The position numbers and the translations under genes were made by a program. Below are positions 1 through 7,886 of a stretch of 39,945 nt of DNA, in pieces. The stretch is from Chitinispirillum alkaliphilum. GTDB taxonomy: Bacteria; Fibrobacterota; Chitinivibrionia; Chitinivibrionales; Chitinispirillaceae. The notes under the pieces are model-generated. The model was not told the DNA's origin. It did no database searches and was given only the letters and a program-made list of their open reading frames with translations. How positions within the stretch are numbered: position 1 is the stretch's first letter; each line of letters begins with the position of its first letter. The stretch covers positions 1 through 39,945 of the forward strand of contig LDWW01000032.1 of NCBI GenBank assembly GCA_001045525.1, in the 5' to 3' direction.

Positions 1-25
1 ACCTTGTTTCAGCAGAGAAAAGAGT

Positions 26-64
26 CGTTTAAAGGGGGTATAAAACATTAGCCCCCTTTAAACG
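26..64 (-). terminator. Hairpin downstream of the Nfu gene
   Basis: A perfect 13-bp inverted repeat (CGTTTAAAGGGGG at 26-38, its complement at 52-64) with a 13-nt loop lies about 40 nt past the Nfu stop codon. On the minus strand the stem is followed by a pyrimidine-rich stretch (ACTCTTTTCTCT) rather than a clean U run. It is probably the terminator of the minus-strand Rrf2-Nfu operon. An A8 tract on the other side means it could also act on a transcript entering from the left. Confidence 0.6.
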
Positions 65-105
65 AAAAAAAACAGTGTACATGTCACGAAATGATTAGCT
101 GACCA

Positions 106-333
106 TTACACAGAAACAACCTCCTTGACCTCTGATATATGGGATTTAAGCTTCCGCTCAATACCGTTTTTCAGGGTCATCTGTGACATTGGACAACCTC
201 CGCATGCGCCCGACAATCTCACCTTCACAACCCCATCATCTTCGGTTGCTTCGACAAGTTCCACATCTCCCCCATCAGCCTGAAGATAGGGACGAACCAG
301 TTCCAGAATAGCTTCTACCTGATCTTTAAACAT
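106..333 (-). CDS. NifU C-terminal domain (Nfu-type) Fe-S cluster carrier, 75 aa
   Basis: This is a stand-alone Nfu domain. The family binds a [4Fe-4S] cluster between two subunits through a CxxC motif and passes it to apo-proteins. The motif is visible as CGGCP near residues 44-48, preceded by the family's PYLQADGGDVELVE-type segment at about residues 15-28. The length of 75 aa is the isolated domain, with no IscU-like or A-type scaffold part. An AAGGAG ribosome site stands 8 nt before the ATG. It is the last gene of a four-gene minus operon headed by an Rrf2 regulator, so it probably supplies or repairs clusters under oxidative or nitrosative stress. The family assignment is firm; the stress role is inferred from neighbours. 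Confidence 0.93.
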   Translation of the reverse strand: MFKDQVEAILELVRPYLQADGGDVELVEATEDDGVVKVRLSGACGGCPMSQMTLKNGIERKLKSHISEVKEVVSV

Positions 334-377
334 ATTGTTTCTCTCCTTGTTGTTATTTAAATGCAGTTCTATTGAGT

Positions 378-1598
378 TTACTTTTTTGTTATTGATACTT
401 TCCAGTCGAGCGGACCTTCTTCAAGGTACTCCCAGTTGAATTCGTTATGATGTTCAGCCTGGAACTGATAATAAAGAGGCTTTGGGTCATGATCATTTAT
501 AATTTTCAGCACTTCCCCGCAATTGAGCTTTTCCCAAGTGTCAAAGATAAGCTCATGTCGCCTGGCCGGAGGCATTGGACGAAGATCCAACTCCACAATC
601 TCCCTTTGATCATGGGGCGCAAAGCAGCAGTATCCAATCTTGTCACATTCCTCTTTGACAGCCACCCAGTCTTCAGAAGTCAGAACCTGAAGCGCAATCT
701 GGTAAAGGATATTATCTTCCTTAAAGATGTGGCTTTCAAGCTCTTTACTGATAAATACCCCATGTGAGAGGACCTCATTTTTATACTCCCCGAACGACAG
801 TTGATCGTGGTTGTGAGCTGCTTTATAAAGAGCCTTTTTCCTTTGCCTGAACTCAACATGTTCATCCTCCATGATCTGAGGGGGTTCAGTGATATCGTAT
901 TTTTTTACACGCGGGAAAAGCGCCTCTTCTTCCCGCTGATGGTGGCTTTCGGCAGCGACAAGGTGATGAGCAATCACTTTTAAATTTTCCACATCTTTTC
1001 CCATCTGATTATAATCAGTTTTTGATTGTGTTCTCTCTACCAGAGCCGACAGGTCATGCAAATTACCAACTATAACCCTGTGCTCTTCCATCAGAGTGTG
1101 AACCGGATGCGGCGCCTCAACCTCAATTCTCTTATCCACCAGAGAATCACGCATTGCCTCAAGATGAATATCACACAGATTGTTTCGAATCTCATCATGT
1201 GATATCCCCTCTCTTATAAGCTCCTGCTCAAGTATTCCAAGAGTTTTGGCATCAACGCTCTGAAGCATATTTTTAGCCCTCTTTTTCATCTCTTCACTCA
1301 CGTTCTCTTTTTTCAGTTCACCCAGCAGAGTTTTTAGTTCATGTTTTGATAACCCCGGACTATGGTCATCCCCTTCTGCCTTCCTGACTCTGAACACCCA
1401 TTCTTCAGGGCTTTCCATTTCAGTACTCATTTCCAGATCCTCCCTGTTTCCCAGCATATGTGTCAATGGTAAGGGATTGAAATCAACTCTGACTCTCAAT
1501 GTTTCTCCCTGCTTAAGCCTATCCAGCGCAGGAAAAAGGGTTGATTGTTTGTCCTCGTGTGATATACCACGCAGATCAACTGTATTTATGTTATCCAT
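378..1598 (-). CDS. DUF2249-DUF438-hemerythrin-DUF2249 protein
   Basis: Four parts can be read in order: an N-terminal DUF2249 (TusA-like) domain with VDLRG at its start (about residues 1-70), a DUF438 region (about 80-165), a hemerythrin HHE four-helix bundle (about 170-315, with histidines in HPVHTLMEEH, AAESHHQREEEALFP, EDEHVEFR and ESHIFKEDNILY) and a second DUF2249 domain (about 330-405). The HHE bundle is expected to hold a di-iron centre that senses or detoxifies O2 or NO. The ATG at 1598 is preferred because AAAGGA lies 6-7 nt before it; the in-frame ATG 15 nt upstream overlaps the preceding gene and has no such site. Two flanking DUF2249 copies are unusual, since one is common. Its operon has Rrf2, FmdE-like and Nfu genes. 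The exact substrate is not visible. Confidence 0.85.
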   Translation of the reverse strand: MDNINTVDLRGISHEDKQSTLFPALDRLKQGETLRVRVDFNPLPLTHMLGNREDLEMSTEMESPEEWVFRVRKAEGDDHSPGLSKHELKTLLGELKKENVSEEMKKRAKNMLQSVDAKTLGILEQELIREGISHDEIRNNLCDIHLEAMRDSLVDKRIEVEAPHPVHTLMEEHRVIVGNLHDLSALVERTQSKTDYNQMGKDVENLKVIAHHLVAAESHHQREEEALFPRVKKYDITEPPQIMEDEHVEFRQRKKALYKAAHNHDQLSFGEYKNEVLSHGVFISKELESHIFKEDNILYQIALQVLTSEDWVAVKEECDKIGYCCFAPHDQREIVELDLRPMPPARRHELIFDTWEKLNCGEVLKIINDHDPKPLYYQFQAEHHNEFNWEYLEEGPLDWKVSITKK

Positions 1599-1609
1599 AT
1601 AATTTCCTT

Positions 1610-2260
1610 TCAATTAATAATTAACCACCTATTAATGTTTTTATCTTCCATGATAATGTTTTTTACTTTTTGCAGCCATAACTTTCTAAATTCCAACACC
1701 TCATCACTGCTTGCCCCATCCCAGACATTTTTTTCCAGAAGTTCAACGATACGCATCTCCTGTGATTGTGAAAGTGTTGGCAGCAGATGTGGGAATACAA
1801 TAATTTCAATCTGCTTTTCTGCTGATAATCTTTTGAAGATGAATCTTTGGATACCTTTCTCACTTTTGCCACTGTACCTTAACAGATTTTTTCTTTTATG
1901 ATGTCCGGATATCCCCTTGAAGCCGGTGTCCATTGATGCCCCGGTGATGAAGCTCAGCACCTGCCCGATCACCCCCAAAACGCCCTCATCAGGTTTACCC
2001 GGCATAAGAACCGAAACATCTCCCCTCACAGGGACCTTGTCATTGTAAAGCTCTCGGAGGCCATACCGGCATAATAAGTACGCCATGGATACAGTCGGAC
2101 AAACATGCCCGGCAACCTTAATCAAATCCTCAAAACGGTACTCAAATTCATCACACCCAAAGGCTTCGAAAGCCCCTAACAATTCTGCCAGTGGCTCTTT
2201 CATCCTGATAGGTTTGACCTCTTTTATAAATCCTGCAACCGAAACGCTATCCTTTAACAA
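1610..2260 (-). CDS. FmdE-like protein, probable metal-binding domain
   Basis: The segment AGHVCPTVSMAYLLCRYGL (about residues 45-65) followed by a glycine-rich stretch and GFKGISGHHKRKN resembles the FmdE domain (formylmethanofuran dehydrogenase subunit E family), where a conserved HxCP motif contributes to metal binding. The full formylmethanofuran pathway is not suggested by the context. In bacteria such domains also occur in uncharacterised proteins beside redox genes. The start is taken as TTG at 2260, six nt after AGGAG; a TTG at 2266 would abut the ribosome site. The gene lies 57 nt after the Rrf2 gene and 11 nt before the hemerythrin gene, so all are probably co-transcribed. Family assignment is moderate and function unknown. 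Confidence 0.6.
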   Translation of the reverse strand: MLKDSVSVAGFIKEVKPIRMKEPLAELLGAFEAFGCDEFEYRFEDLIKVAGHVCPTVSMAYLLCRYGLRELYNDKVPVRGDVSVLMPGKPDEGVLGVIGQVLSFITGASMDTGFKGISGHHKRKNLLRYSGKSEKGIQRFIFKRLSAEKQIEIIVFPHLLPTLSQSQEMRIVELLEKNVWDGASSDEVLEFRKLWLQKVKNIIMEDKNINRWLIIN

Positions 2261-2317
2261 CGACAACTCCTAAATTCATTCTTATGGGGGTCGATTCTAC
2301 AACATACTTATAACCGA

Positions 2318-2752
2318 TTACAACCCGGCCCCCATCTCACAACTAACTGCAGAACTGAGATCCCTGAGTGTCGTCTCCTGCATCATACCAATTAGCTGCT
2401 GATTCATTTGAGCGAACTTTTTTCCGAGAGTGCAGGACTCCTGCCTGCAGGCAGGGATCGAGAAGGGGCAAATTCCTTGTTCTGAGGGACCGTCGATTAT
2501 CTCCCAAATCCTGTACATAGTGATCTCTTCAGGCAAACATGAAAGCGCAAACCCACCGGCAGGCCCCCTCTCAGACTTAACGATACCCGCGCGAGCCAGT
2601 CTCTGAAGTACCACTGCTAAGTGGGCTTCGGATACTCCACAGCTCTGGGCGATTTTTTTGACTCTAAGCAGTTTATTCCAGTTTTTGGCCAACAGGGCAA
2701 CAGCGTGCATTCCGATGGTAAAAGCCTCAGATGGTTTTACAAGGCAAGACAA
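2318..2752 (-). CDS. Rrf2-family transcriptional regulator with Fe-S type cysteines
   Basis: The 144-aa protein has an N-terminal winged helix (about residues 5-75; ERGPAGGFALS is the family's wing motif) and three cysteines in CPFSIPACRQESC (about 94-106), the spacing typical of Rrf2 members such as IscR and NsrR that bind a [2Fe-2S] or [4Fe-4S] cluster. It is expected to repress or activate DNA according to the state of that cluster. Start: the codon is TTG, preceded by AAGGGGTG; the first in-frame ATG would cut into the DNA-binding domain. It is the first gene of the minus operon containing FmdE-like, hemerythrin and Nfu proteins. An AT-rich inverted repeat lies in its promoter, consistent with autoregulation. 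Whether it senses NO, O2 or Fe-S status cannot be read from sequence. Confidence 0.9.
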   Translation of the reverse strand: MSCLVKPSEAFTIGMHAVALLAKNWNKLLRVKKIAQSCGVSEAHLAVVLQRLARAGIVKSERGPAGGFALSCLPEEITMYRIWEIIDGPSEQGICPFSIPACRQESCTLGKKFAQMNQQLIGMMQETTLRDLSSAVSCEMGAGL

Positions 2753-2773
2753 TGGACACCCCTTACGCTAATT

Positions 2774-2798
2774 ATCATATTTAAATATTTCAATATTT
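2774..2798 (-). promoter_or_regulatory. Candidate Rrf2 operator and -10 box of the Rrf2 operon
   Basis: A perfect inverted repeat AAATATT-N2-AATATTT occupies 2783-2798. Directly downstream on the minus strand is TATGAT (2774-2779), a plausible -10 box placing the transcript start about 14 nt before the TTG codon. The A/T-rich dyad has the shape of an NsrR-type operator and would overlap polymerase binding, so autoregulation is inferred. No clear -35 hexamer is seen. Confidence 0.5.
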
Positions 2799-2991
2799 GT
2801 TTCTAACTATACTACTAATGAACGATACATTTATTGTTTTAGTTTTTTAATTACTATCAAAAACTTTTGACCATACTGTTTGTTTCAAATTGATACACCG
2901 ATGTATTAATAGCGATCAGTTGCAGATAGCGCGTTCCATTTTTCAGGGGAAAAGTTGGCTGTTTCTGCCCATTTTTCCTATCCTTCTGGTA

Positions 2992-3008
2992 TTGGCATGC
3001 CTTTAGCA
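2992..3008 (+). promoter_or_regulatory. Near-consensus sigma54 (-24/-12) element before PAC2 gene
   Basis: TTGGCATGCCTTTAGCA has the GG (2994-2995) and GC (3006-3007) dinucleotides exactly 10 nt apart, a perfect TTGGCA at -24 and TAGC instead of TTGC at -12. The predicted start near 3019 leaves a 20-nt leader containing the AAGGAGG ribosome site of the PAC2 gene. It is one base off the YTGG-N8-TTGC rule met by the other candidates in the window. Confidence 0.5.
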
Positions 3009-3038
3009 TATCACGGCAGGTTAGAAAGGAGGACAGAA

Positions 3039-4007
3039 ATGGATACTCAGCTGATAAAACATATAAAAAACCGCGAAATACTTTTTCGCTCTTCACCCGT
3101 ACTTATTGCTGCATGGCCGGGTTTTGGAAATGTGGGGCTTGTAAGTGCTGAATATATAAGAAGAAAAACAGAGGCCAAACCGTTGGGTACTATCGATACG
3201 AAACAATTTTACACTCCTCAGTCAGCAGTAGTGAAAGGGGGGAAAATCAAACCGGCCCGGATTCCAAGCAGTGCATTTCATTACACTCTTTCCCCAGATC
3301 TTCTGATCTACGAGAGCTCCGTTAACCTTGGCCCAAGGGAGGAGATTTTCATTCTGCAAACACTCATAGACATCGCTAAGAAGCATGGTGTTAAGCAGAT
3401 TATCACAATCGCCGCCATCCCTGCCCCCATGAGTAATTTCCAGCCCCCGGAGCTTCTTTTCGCAGCAAACAACGACCGGCTTTTTGGGCAGTTCAAAGAA
3501 ATGGGGGTTAAACCGCTAATTGAAGGTGAAATACCCGGACCTTCGGGCATTCTTCCCTCAATGGCAGATAGTGCAGGCATAGAGGCTGCCTGCCTGATGG
3601 TAACCATGCCTGCATATGCAGGAGGAACAATCTACCCTAAGGCTGCGGTTTCTGTTATTGAACTCATTTCGGAAATGATAGATTTTCCTTTCGATATGTC
3701 CGAAGTAAAAAACCTGACAGAAAAGCTGGATGTGCAGTTCAGGGCGATAGAAGAAAAGTTCAAAGCAAAACTTTTTGATACCTCTGCAGAGGAGAACATT
3801 GAGGGATTTGGGGAATATGAGGACCGGACTCCAGAACCGGCAAAAAGAGAAGAGGATGAGATAGCCCCCGAGATTAAGGGGAGAATAGAGTCTCTTTTCA
3901 ATCTGGTCAAAGTTGACCGTTCAAAAGCCACTGAGCTTAAAGCCGAACTTGACAAGTTTGGTTTATTCAAGAAATATGAAGACCGCTTTCTTGACCTTTT
4001 TTTATAG
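3039..4007 (+). CDS. PAC2-family protein (proteasome-assembly-chaperone fold)
   Basis: Residues near 20-230 carry the PAC2 signature: IAAWPGFGNVGLVSAEYIRR at the start, then a conserved Y-ESSVNLGPREE-type stretch and IITIAAIPAPMS. The family includes archaeal and eukaryotic proteasome assembly chaperones, but most bacterial members are uncharacterised and occur without a proteasome. The C-terminal 60-70 residues are charged and probably helical (EEDEIAPEIKGRIESLFNLVK). The ATG at 3039 follows AAGGAGG by 6 nt; 28 extra upstream codons in the same frame lack a ribosome site. The gene is monocistronic, between two minus operons, with a sigma54-like element in its leader. No proteasome or Pup gene is in the window. 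Confidence 0.85.
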   Translation: MDTQLIKHIKNREILFRSSPVLIAAWPGFGNVGLVSAEYIRRKTEAKPLGTIDTKQFYTPQSAVVKGGKIKPARIPSSAFHYTLSPDLLIYESSVNLGPREEIFILQTLIDIAKKHGVKQIITIAAIPAPMSNFQPPELLFAANNDRLFGQFKEMGVKPLIEGEIPGPSGILPSMADSAGIEAACLMVTMPAYAGGTIYPKAAVSVIELISEMIDFPFDMSEVKNLTEKLDVQFRAIEEKFKAKLFDTSAEENIEGFGEYEDRTPEPAKREEDEIAPEIKGRIESLFNLVKVDRSKATELKAELDKFGLFKKYEDRFLDLFL

Positions 4008-4153
4008 GAACTATTTGTCCCTGCTCTTCCCTGAAAATACCCCAATTCGAAAAAGAGCGCCCCGGTGAGAGGTGACTAAGGGGATCTTATTAAACGGTAA
4101 TAAACTAACAGGGTTGCGAAATACGGTAAGTGATCTATCTAAAGCGGAAAACG

Positions 4154-4188
4154 GAATAGCTGATCTTTAGAGATCCAATCAGCTATTC
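4154..4188 (-). terminator. Terminator of the CheX/CheY signalling operon
   Basis: An 11-bp perfect inverted repeat (GAATAGCTGAT at 4154-4164, complement at 4178-4188) with a 13-nt loop lies 27 nt beyond the cheY-like stop codon. On the minus strand it is followed by CCGTTTTCCGC, a short U run. A diverged copy of this hairpin with similar flanks exists at 18530-18559. Confidence 0.65.
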
Positions 4189-4214
4189 TTCAAGTAAAAG
4201 CGGTTAGTATTTGT

Positions 4215-4601
4215 CTATGGAGTATTGAATACATCCATTACAGATTCTTTAAAATCCTCAACAAATTCAGTGTCACCAAACTTAAGCGGTTTCTCTACAT
4301 ATCCCTTTGCACCGGAACTCATACATTCCAGCATAGCCCCTCCGCGAACCGCAGAGATCATGAGGATATTGGCATCTGGAAAATCTTCAAGAATTTCCAG
4401 CATTGCCTGTTGTCCATCTTTGTTGGGCATTGTTATATCAAGTGTGATCAGATCTGGCTTGTGTTTTCGGTAGAGTTCTACTGCATCATTTCCATCATTA
4501 CCGGTAGCAACGACCTCGAACTCCAGCTGTTGTTCAAAAAACTGAACAATCTGCCTGACTAAGAATTTTGAGTCATCCACAATAATAACTCTTTTAGACA
4601 T
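4215..4601 (-). CDS. CheY-like single-domain response regulator
   Basis: The 128-aa receiver domain has the full phosphorylation set: acidic pair D9/D10 (IIVDDS), phospho-acceptor D55 (LDITMP), S83 (MISA) and K104 (VEKP). There is no output domain, so it acts by protein contact, like CheY. The ATG at 4601 is chosen because AAAGGAG stands 8 nt upstream; the in-frame ATG at 4607 is only 2 nt from that site. It is the last gene of the eight-gene minus operon, downstream of two CheX phosphatase genes and an Hpt-HATPase kinase that likely phosphorylates it. Its target (flagellar switch or other) is not encoded here. It could equally be a phosphate sink. Confidence 0.93.
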   Translation of the reverse strand: MSKRVIIVDDSKFLVRQIVQFFEQQLEFEVVATGNDGNDAVELYRKHKPDLITLDITMPNKDGQQAMLEILEDFPDANILMISAVRGGAMLECMSSGAKGYVEKPLKFGDTEFVEDFKESVMDVFNTP

Positions 4602-4686
4602 TATCATTACTCCTTTGCAATTATTTTAGTGCTCATATTAATTGTACATCATGGGTTTGATATGAGCAAGAGAGATTTGCCTGCGC

Positions 4687-5175
4687 TTATTTTTTTGTCG
4701 CCTTCTTTATAGCAAAACCAATATACATCCACTTACCATCATCCACTAAGACTTTACCCTGCACACCGGAGACAAAAGGAAGAAACGGAGTACCTTCTGA
4801 ATACAACACAGGTACAGATTGATTCAGATAACCAAAAATTGAATTAAAATCAGCTTCATCCATGAGCATACCAGAATATACATTGGCAAACTCACCAAAT
4901 ATATCACGAGCTTCATTAAAATCCACTTTTTCACCAACGAACGATTCTATTGCATCCTGGTTTATGCCTATGGCAAGTATCGCCTGGTATTCCTCACTTG
5001 CACTTCCGACAATGAGTGTAAGGTCTGATTGTTCACACAATTGTTCAACAACGGCCCAGTCCTGGGTCTCCTGACAACTTATCCCAAAGAAGGCTTCAAC
5101 ACAATTGACAGCACTTTGCTTGAAAATGTCAGTTAAATTTAATAGAGCGATAGTTGAATTTGATAGATTAGACAT
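4687..5175 (-). CDS. CheX/CheC-family phosphatase-like protein (copy 1)
   Basis: The 162-aa protein has the CheX fold signature: the catalytic ExxN motif is visible as E95-F-A-N98 in FGEFANVYSGMLMDE, the helix that in CheX enters the CheY active site and hydrolyses its aspartyl phosphate. Only one such motif is present, as in CheX (CheC usually has two). The C-terminal half has alternating hydrophobic strands ending in MYIGFAIKK. AAGGAT lies 5 nt before the ATG. It sits between its paralogue (35 nt upstream) and the CheY gene (85 nt downstream). A decayed relative of this gene lies at 18580-18765. The substrate is probably the adjacent CheY, by inference. Confidence 0.82.
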   Translation of the reverse strand: MSNLSNSTIALLNLTDIFKQSAVNCVEAFFGISCQETQDWAVVEQLCEQSDLTLIVGSASEEYQAILAIGINQDAIESFVGEKVDFNEARDIFGEFANVYSGMLMDEADFNSIFGYLNQSVPVLYSEGTPFLPFVSGVQGKVLVDDGKWMYIGFAIKKATKK

Positions 5176-5210
5176 TTTGTATCCTTAACTTCTCTCATTT
5201 AGTGATATGT

Positions 5211-5696
5211 TTACATGTTTATTGCGAAATGTCTGATTGCATATCCGAAATAGAGCCAGTCATCACCCTTAAACAGTTTACCATGGATACCTGTGACTCT
5301 GGGGAAAAAGGTTTGACTCATTGCATGCATAGGTACACTCTGAGTTAGTATTCCGAAATAATTTGTAAACTCTTCTTCATCCATTAGCATTCCACAGAAG
5401 ATATTTCCGACCTCCCCAAAAAGATCAATTAACTCTTCATCATTATCAAGACCAGGTATCAGCGATTTGATAGTTTGCTCAGAAACACCTACAGCCATAA
5501 TAGCCTGAAAAGAATCATTGGCATTCCCCAATGAAAAAATATGGTCAAATGTTCCCTGCAGCCGGTCTACAATTGTCCAGGGCTCCCTGATTTCCCAGGT
5601 ATCCTGAAACAGAGATTGAAGACACTCTTTGGCGATACCAGAAAAAGTGGGACACAGCTGTTGTAATTTACCCTTAACTTCTGCACTATTTTCCAT
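5211..5696 (-). CDS. CheX/CheC-family phosphatase-like protein (copy 2)
   Basis: This 161-aa paralogue of the next gene has the same layout: ExxN at exactly E95-V-G-N98 (FGEVGNIFCGMLMDEEEF), and the same LNQSVP/LTQSVP and GVQGK/GIHGK blocks in the C-terminal half. Overall similarity is moderate, so the duplication is old. The ATG at 5696 is favoured (CAGGT 8 nt upstream) over an in-frame ATG at 5702. Two free CheX copies plus one fused to the kinase suggest tight or differentiated dephosphorylation of more than one receiver; the operon has three receiver domains. Confidence 0.82.
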   Translation of the reverse strand: MENSAEVKGKLQQLCPTFSGIAKECLQSLFQDTWEIREPWTIVDRLQGTFDHIFSLGNANDSFQAIMAVGVSEQTIKSLIPGLDNDEELIDLFGEVGNIFCGMLMDEEEFTNYFGILTQSVPMHAMSQTFFPRVTGIHGKLFKGDDWLYFGYAIRHFAINM

Positions 5697-5765
5697 TATC
5701 ATTTACCTGCACTTTCAGGTTGGAATTGTAAAATTTTTATGTTTTTTTTCATTATTTTTATAATT

Positions 5766-7850
5766 TCACATTGGTAACGAAATAGTAGTTTTAGTCCCTT
5801 TACCCGGAGTACTTGAGATATTTATTGAACCTCCCAGTTTGCTGACCGTATGATGGACAAAATCCATACCTACTCCTCTGCCAGATGTTTCGGATACGGT
5901 ATCTTTTGTTGAGAATCCGGGAACAAAGAGATAGCGATATAGTTCTTGCTCTGACATTTTCTCAACTTCTTCAATTTCGAGGTTGTGTGTAGAAGCGACC
6001 TTGTTCTTCACTGCTTCCAAATTAATCCCCTTTCCATCATCTTCCAGCGATATTTCAATACACTCTTTTTGATTGCTGCAGTCCAGTATTAACATACCAC
6101 TTTCAATCTTTCCAAGCTTTTTCCTCTGTTCAGGAGTCTCAATCCCATGATCGATGGCATTATTAATCAAGTGTATAAGACAGTGATGAAGCTTTCTCAT
6201 ATCCTCGATATCAATCTCTCCATCACCATTAAGAGTCAAGCTCACCTTTTTGTTAACTTTAGCACTTGTATTCTGAACCAGTGATTCAAATGAGGAGAGA
6301 AAGAAGGATATGTTTATTTTTGTCAGATGAGACACTTTTCCATGAGTATCTCTGAGTTCCTGCAAATAGTACTGATCCAGATTTTGCATCTCCCCTTTTT
6401 TGATTACTTGCTTTAGACTCTTAGAGATCTCGTTTATCGATCCAAGTTTTACCATAACAGTATGAGGATCCCGGACCGCTTTTTCCTTAAGAGTTTCTTC
6501 CTTACCTCCAAGTTTTGACCGAAGGTCCTGAATACGGTTAATATATCCTCTTGCATCTTCTATGGATTCTGAAATCTTGACGATAGTATCTTCATCAATT
6601 GAATCCTCATGATCCCGGATCGCCTTTAAGTAATCCTCAACACTGTGAGCCATTTCCTGCAATTGTTTAAAACGGTATTGTCCGGAACTACCTTTAAGGG
6701 TATGAAATGTTCTAAACAGTCCATTAATAAATTCCCTGTCCCGGTGATTACCTTTTACCAGTGTTTGTGCATCTTGCAATAACTCCGAAGAGTCATAAAC
6801 AAAATCGGTGACTTCATCTGGTTGCAGGTTAATTACCTGAGAAATAAGATCAAGGTTATCCTGATGACGGCGGTTAAGTACCTCTGCTTGCTTTTCCAGC
6901 TCTTTTTGTTTTGTAATATCCTCAACAACAACCAGCAATTTGTCCAGAGTGTTATTTTCTTCATTTTCCACAGGCAACCAATTGCATTTCAAATATCTTC
7001 CGCGAGTGTTCTGAAATTCATTCAGGTCACATAATTCAGCCATATCCTTAAAAGGCAAAACTCCGTATTTTTCAAATAGCATGTCAAGCCAGTTTATCCA
7101 ATTCACGGCCAGTTCTTCGGGTACTCCGGCAATAGTTGTAAAGGGCTGTGATGTTATGGATTGCTCTTCAGTATAACCTACAGAAGCTGGTGTTGCCTTG
7201 CTGTAACCAGGAAGAATCAGTCCTTTGGAATTTATCGATAGCAATCCAGTTGGGAGCAATTCGAGCATGTTTTGAATATTCCTTTTACTCTCCATTGCTT
7301 CTGTAGCTTTTTGTTCCAGTTCATGAAGTGCTTCTTCAAGTTTCTGACCAATTTTCAGGTTCGCAAGGTTTACAGCAAAGCCACACTGTATTCTCCCATC
7401 CTTGCCATCGAGATCCACATTTCCCGACAAAATATCTGGAAACTCGATTTCACCATAGACAACTGTACTTGGCGAAAACGTAAGGTCACCAAAGCTCTTT
7501 TCAAGTTCAACAATTGATTGCCCTACTGAGAGGTTCAATAATTCTTTTATAAAGCCGCTATATTCTTCACGGAGCTGGCGGATGCTGTCCTCGGACATTC
7601 CCTCTTCATATGCACCTATCATTTTCAGTGCAAGTATCTCATCTATTGCAAGGAGATAATCCCCTTGTATACTTCCGGAGAAGTGAATATAGGCAATCAT
7701 TGAGTATTTTGTTGTGAATGCTGATTCCCTTAAGGATTCCTTCCATAGTGTAAACTGAACACCGATCATATCTTCAATGGATTTACAAACATTCTGAGCA
7801 AAAAGAATTGTATTTGCTTTTAGATATCCACCCTCAGAACTATCAAACAT
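5766..7850 (-). CDS. CheX-PAS-Hpt-HATPase hybrid, CheA-like kinase without CheW domain
   Basis: Domains in the 694-aa protein: a CheX-like domain (about 1-175) with its own ExxN motif (E103-L-L-N106), a short coiled coil (about 165-195), a PAS domain (about 196-320), an Hpt domain with phospho-acceptor H383 (FHTLKGSSG, as in CheA P1), and a CheA-type ATPase (about 510-694) with N-box NNAIDHG near 563-569, G1 DDGKG at 604-608 and G2 GRGVGMD at 657-663. It ends right after the ATPase (ISLPM), so the CheW-like P5 domain that docks CheA to receptors is missing. No transmembrane segment is seen. It is expected to autophosphorylate H383 and feed the operon's receivers. Fusion of a phosphatase-type CheX domain to the kinase is unusual. 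GGAGG precedes the ATG. Confidence 0.85.
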   Translation of the reverse strand: MFDSSEGGYLKANTILFAQNVCKSIEDMIGVQFTLWKESLRESAFTTKYSMIAYIHFSGSIQGDYLLAIDEILALKMIGAYEEGMSEDSIRQLREEYSGFIKELLNLSVGQSIVELEKSFGDLTFSPSTVVYGEIEFPDILSGNVDLDGKDGRIQCGFAVNLANLKIGQKLEEALHELEQKATEAMESKRNIQNMLELLPTGLLSINSKGLILPGYSKATPASVGYTEEQSITSQPFTTIAGVPEELAVNWINWLDMLFEKYGVLPFKDMAELCDLNEFQNTRGRYLKCNWLPVENEENNTLDKLLVVVEDITKQKELEKQAEVLNRRHQDNLDLISQVINLQPDEVTDFVYDSSELLQDAQTLVKGNHRDREFINGLFRTFHTLKGSSGQYRFKQLQEMAHSVEDYLKAIRDHEDSIDEDTIVKISESIEDARGYINRIQDLRSKLGGKEETLKEKAVRDPHTVMVKLGSINEISKSLKQVIKKGEMQNLDQYYLQELRDTHGKVSHLTKINISFFLSSFESLVQNTSAKVNKKVSLTLNGDGEIDIEDMRKLHHCLIHLINNAIDHGIETPEQRKKLGKIESGMLILDCSNQKECIEISLEDDGKGINLEAVKNKVASTHNLEIEEVEKMSEQELYRYLFVPGFSTKDTVSETSGRGVGMDFVHHTVSKLGGSINISSTPGKGTKTTISLPM

Positions 7851-7886
7851 ATTCCCTCCAAATTTTTATATAGTACATCTACCGGG

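Noticed and set aside
4687-5696. CheC (double ExxN) identity for the two small proteins
   Set aside because: Only one ExxN motif is visible in each, so CheX-like is the better fit.
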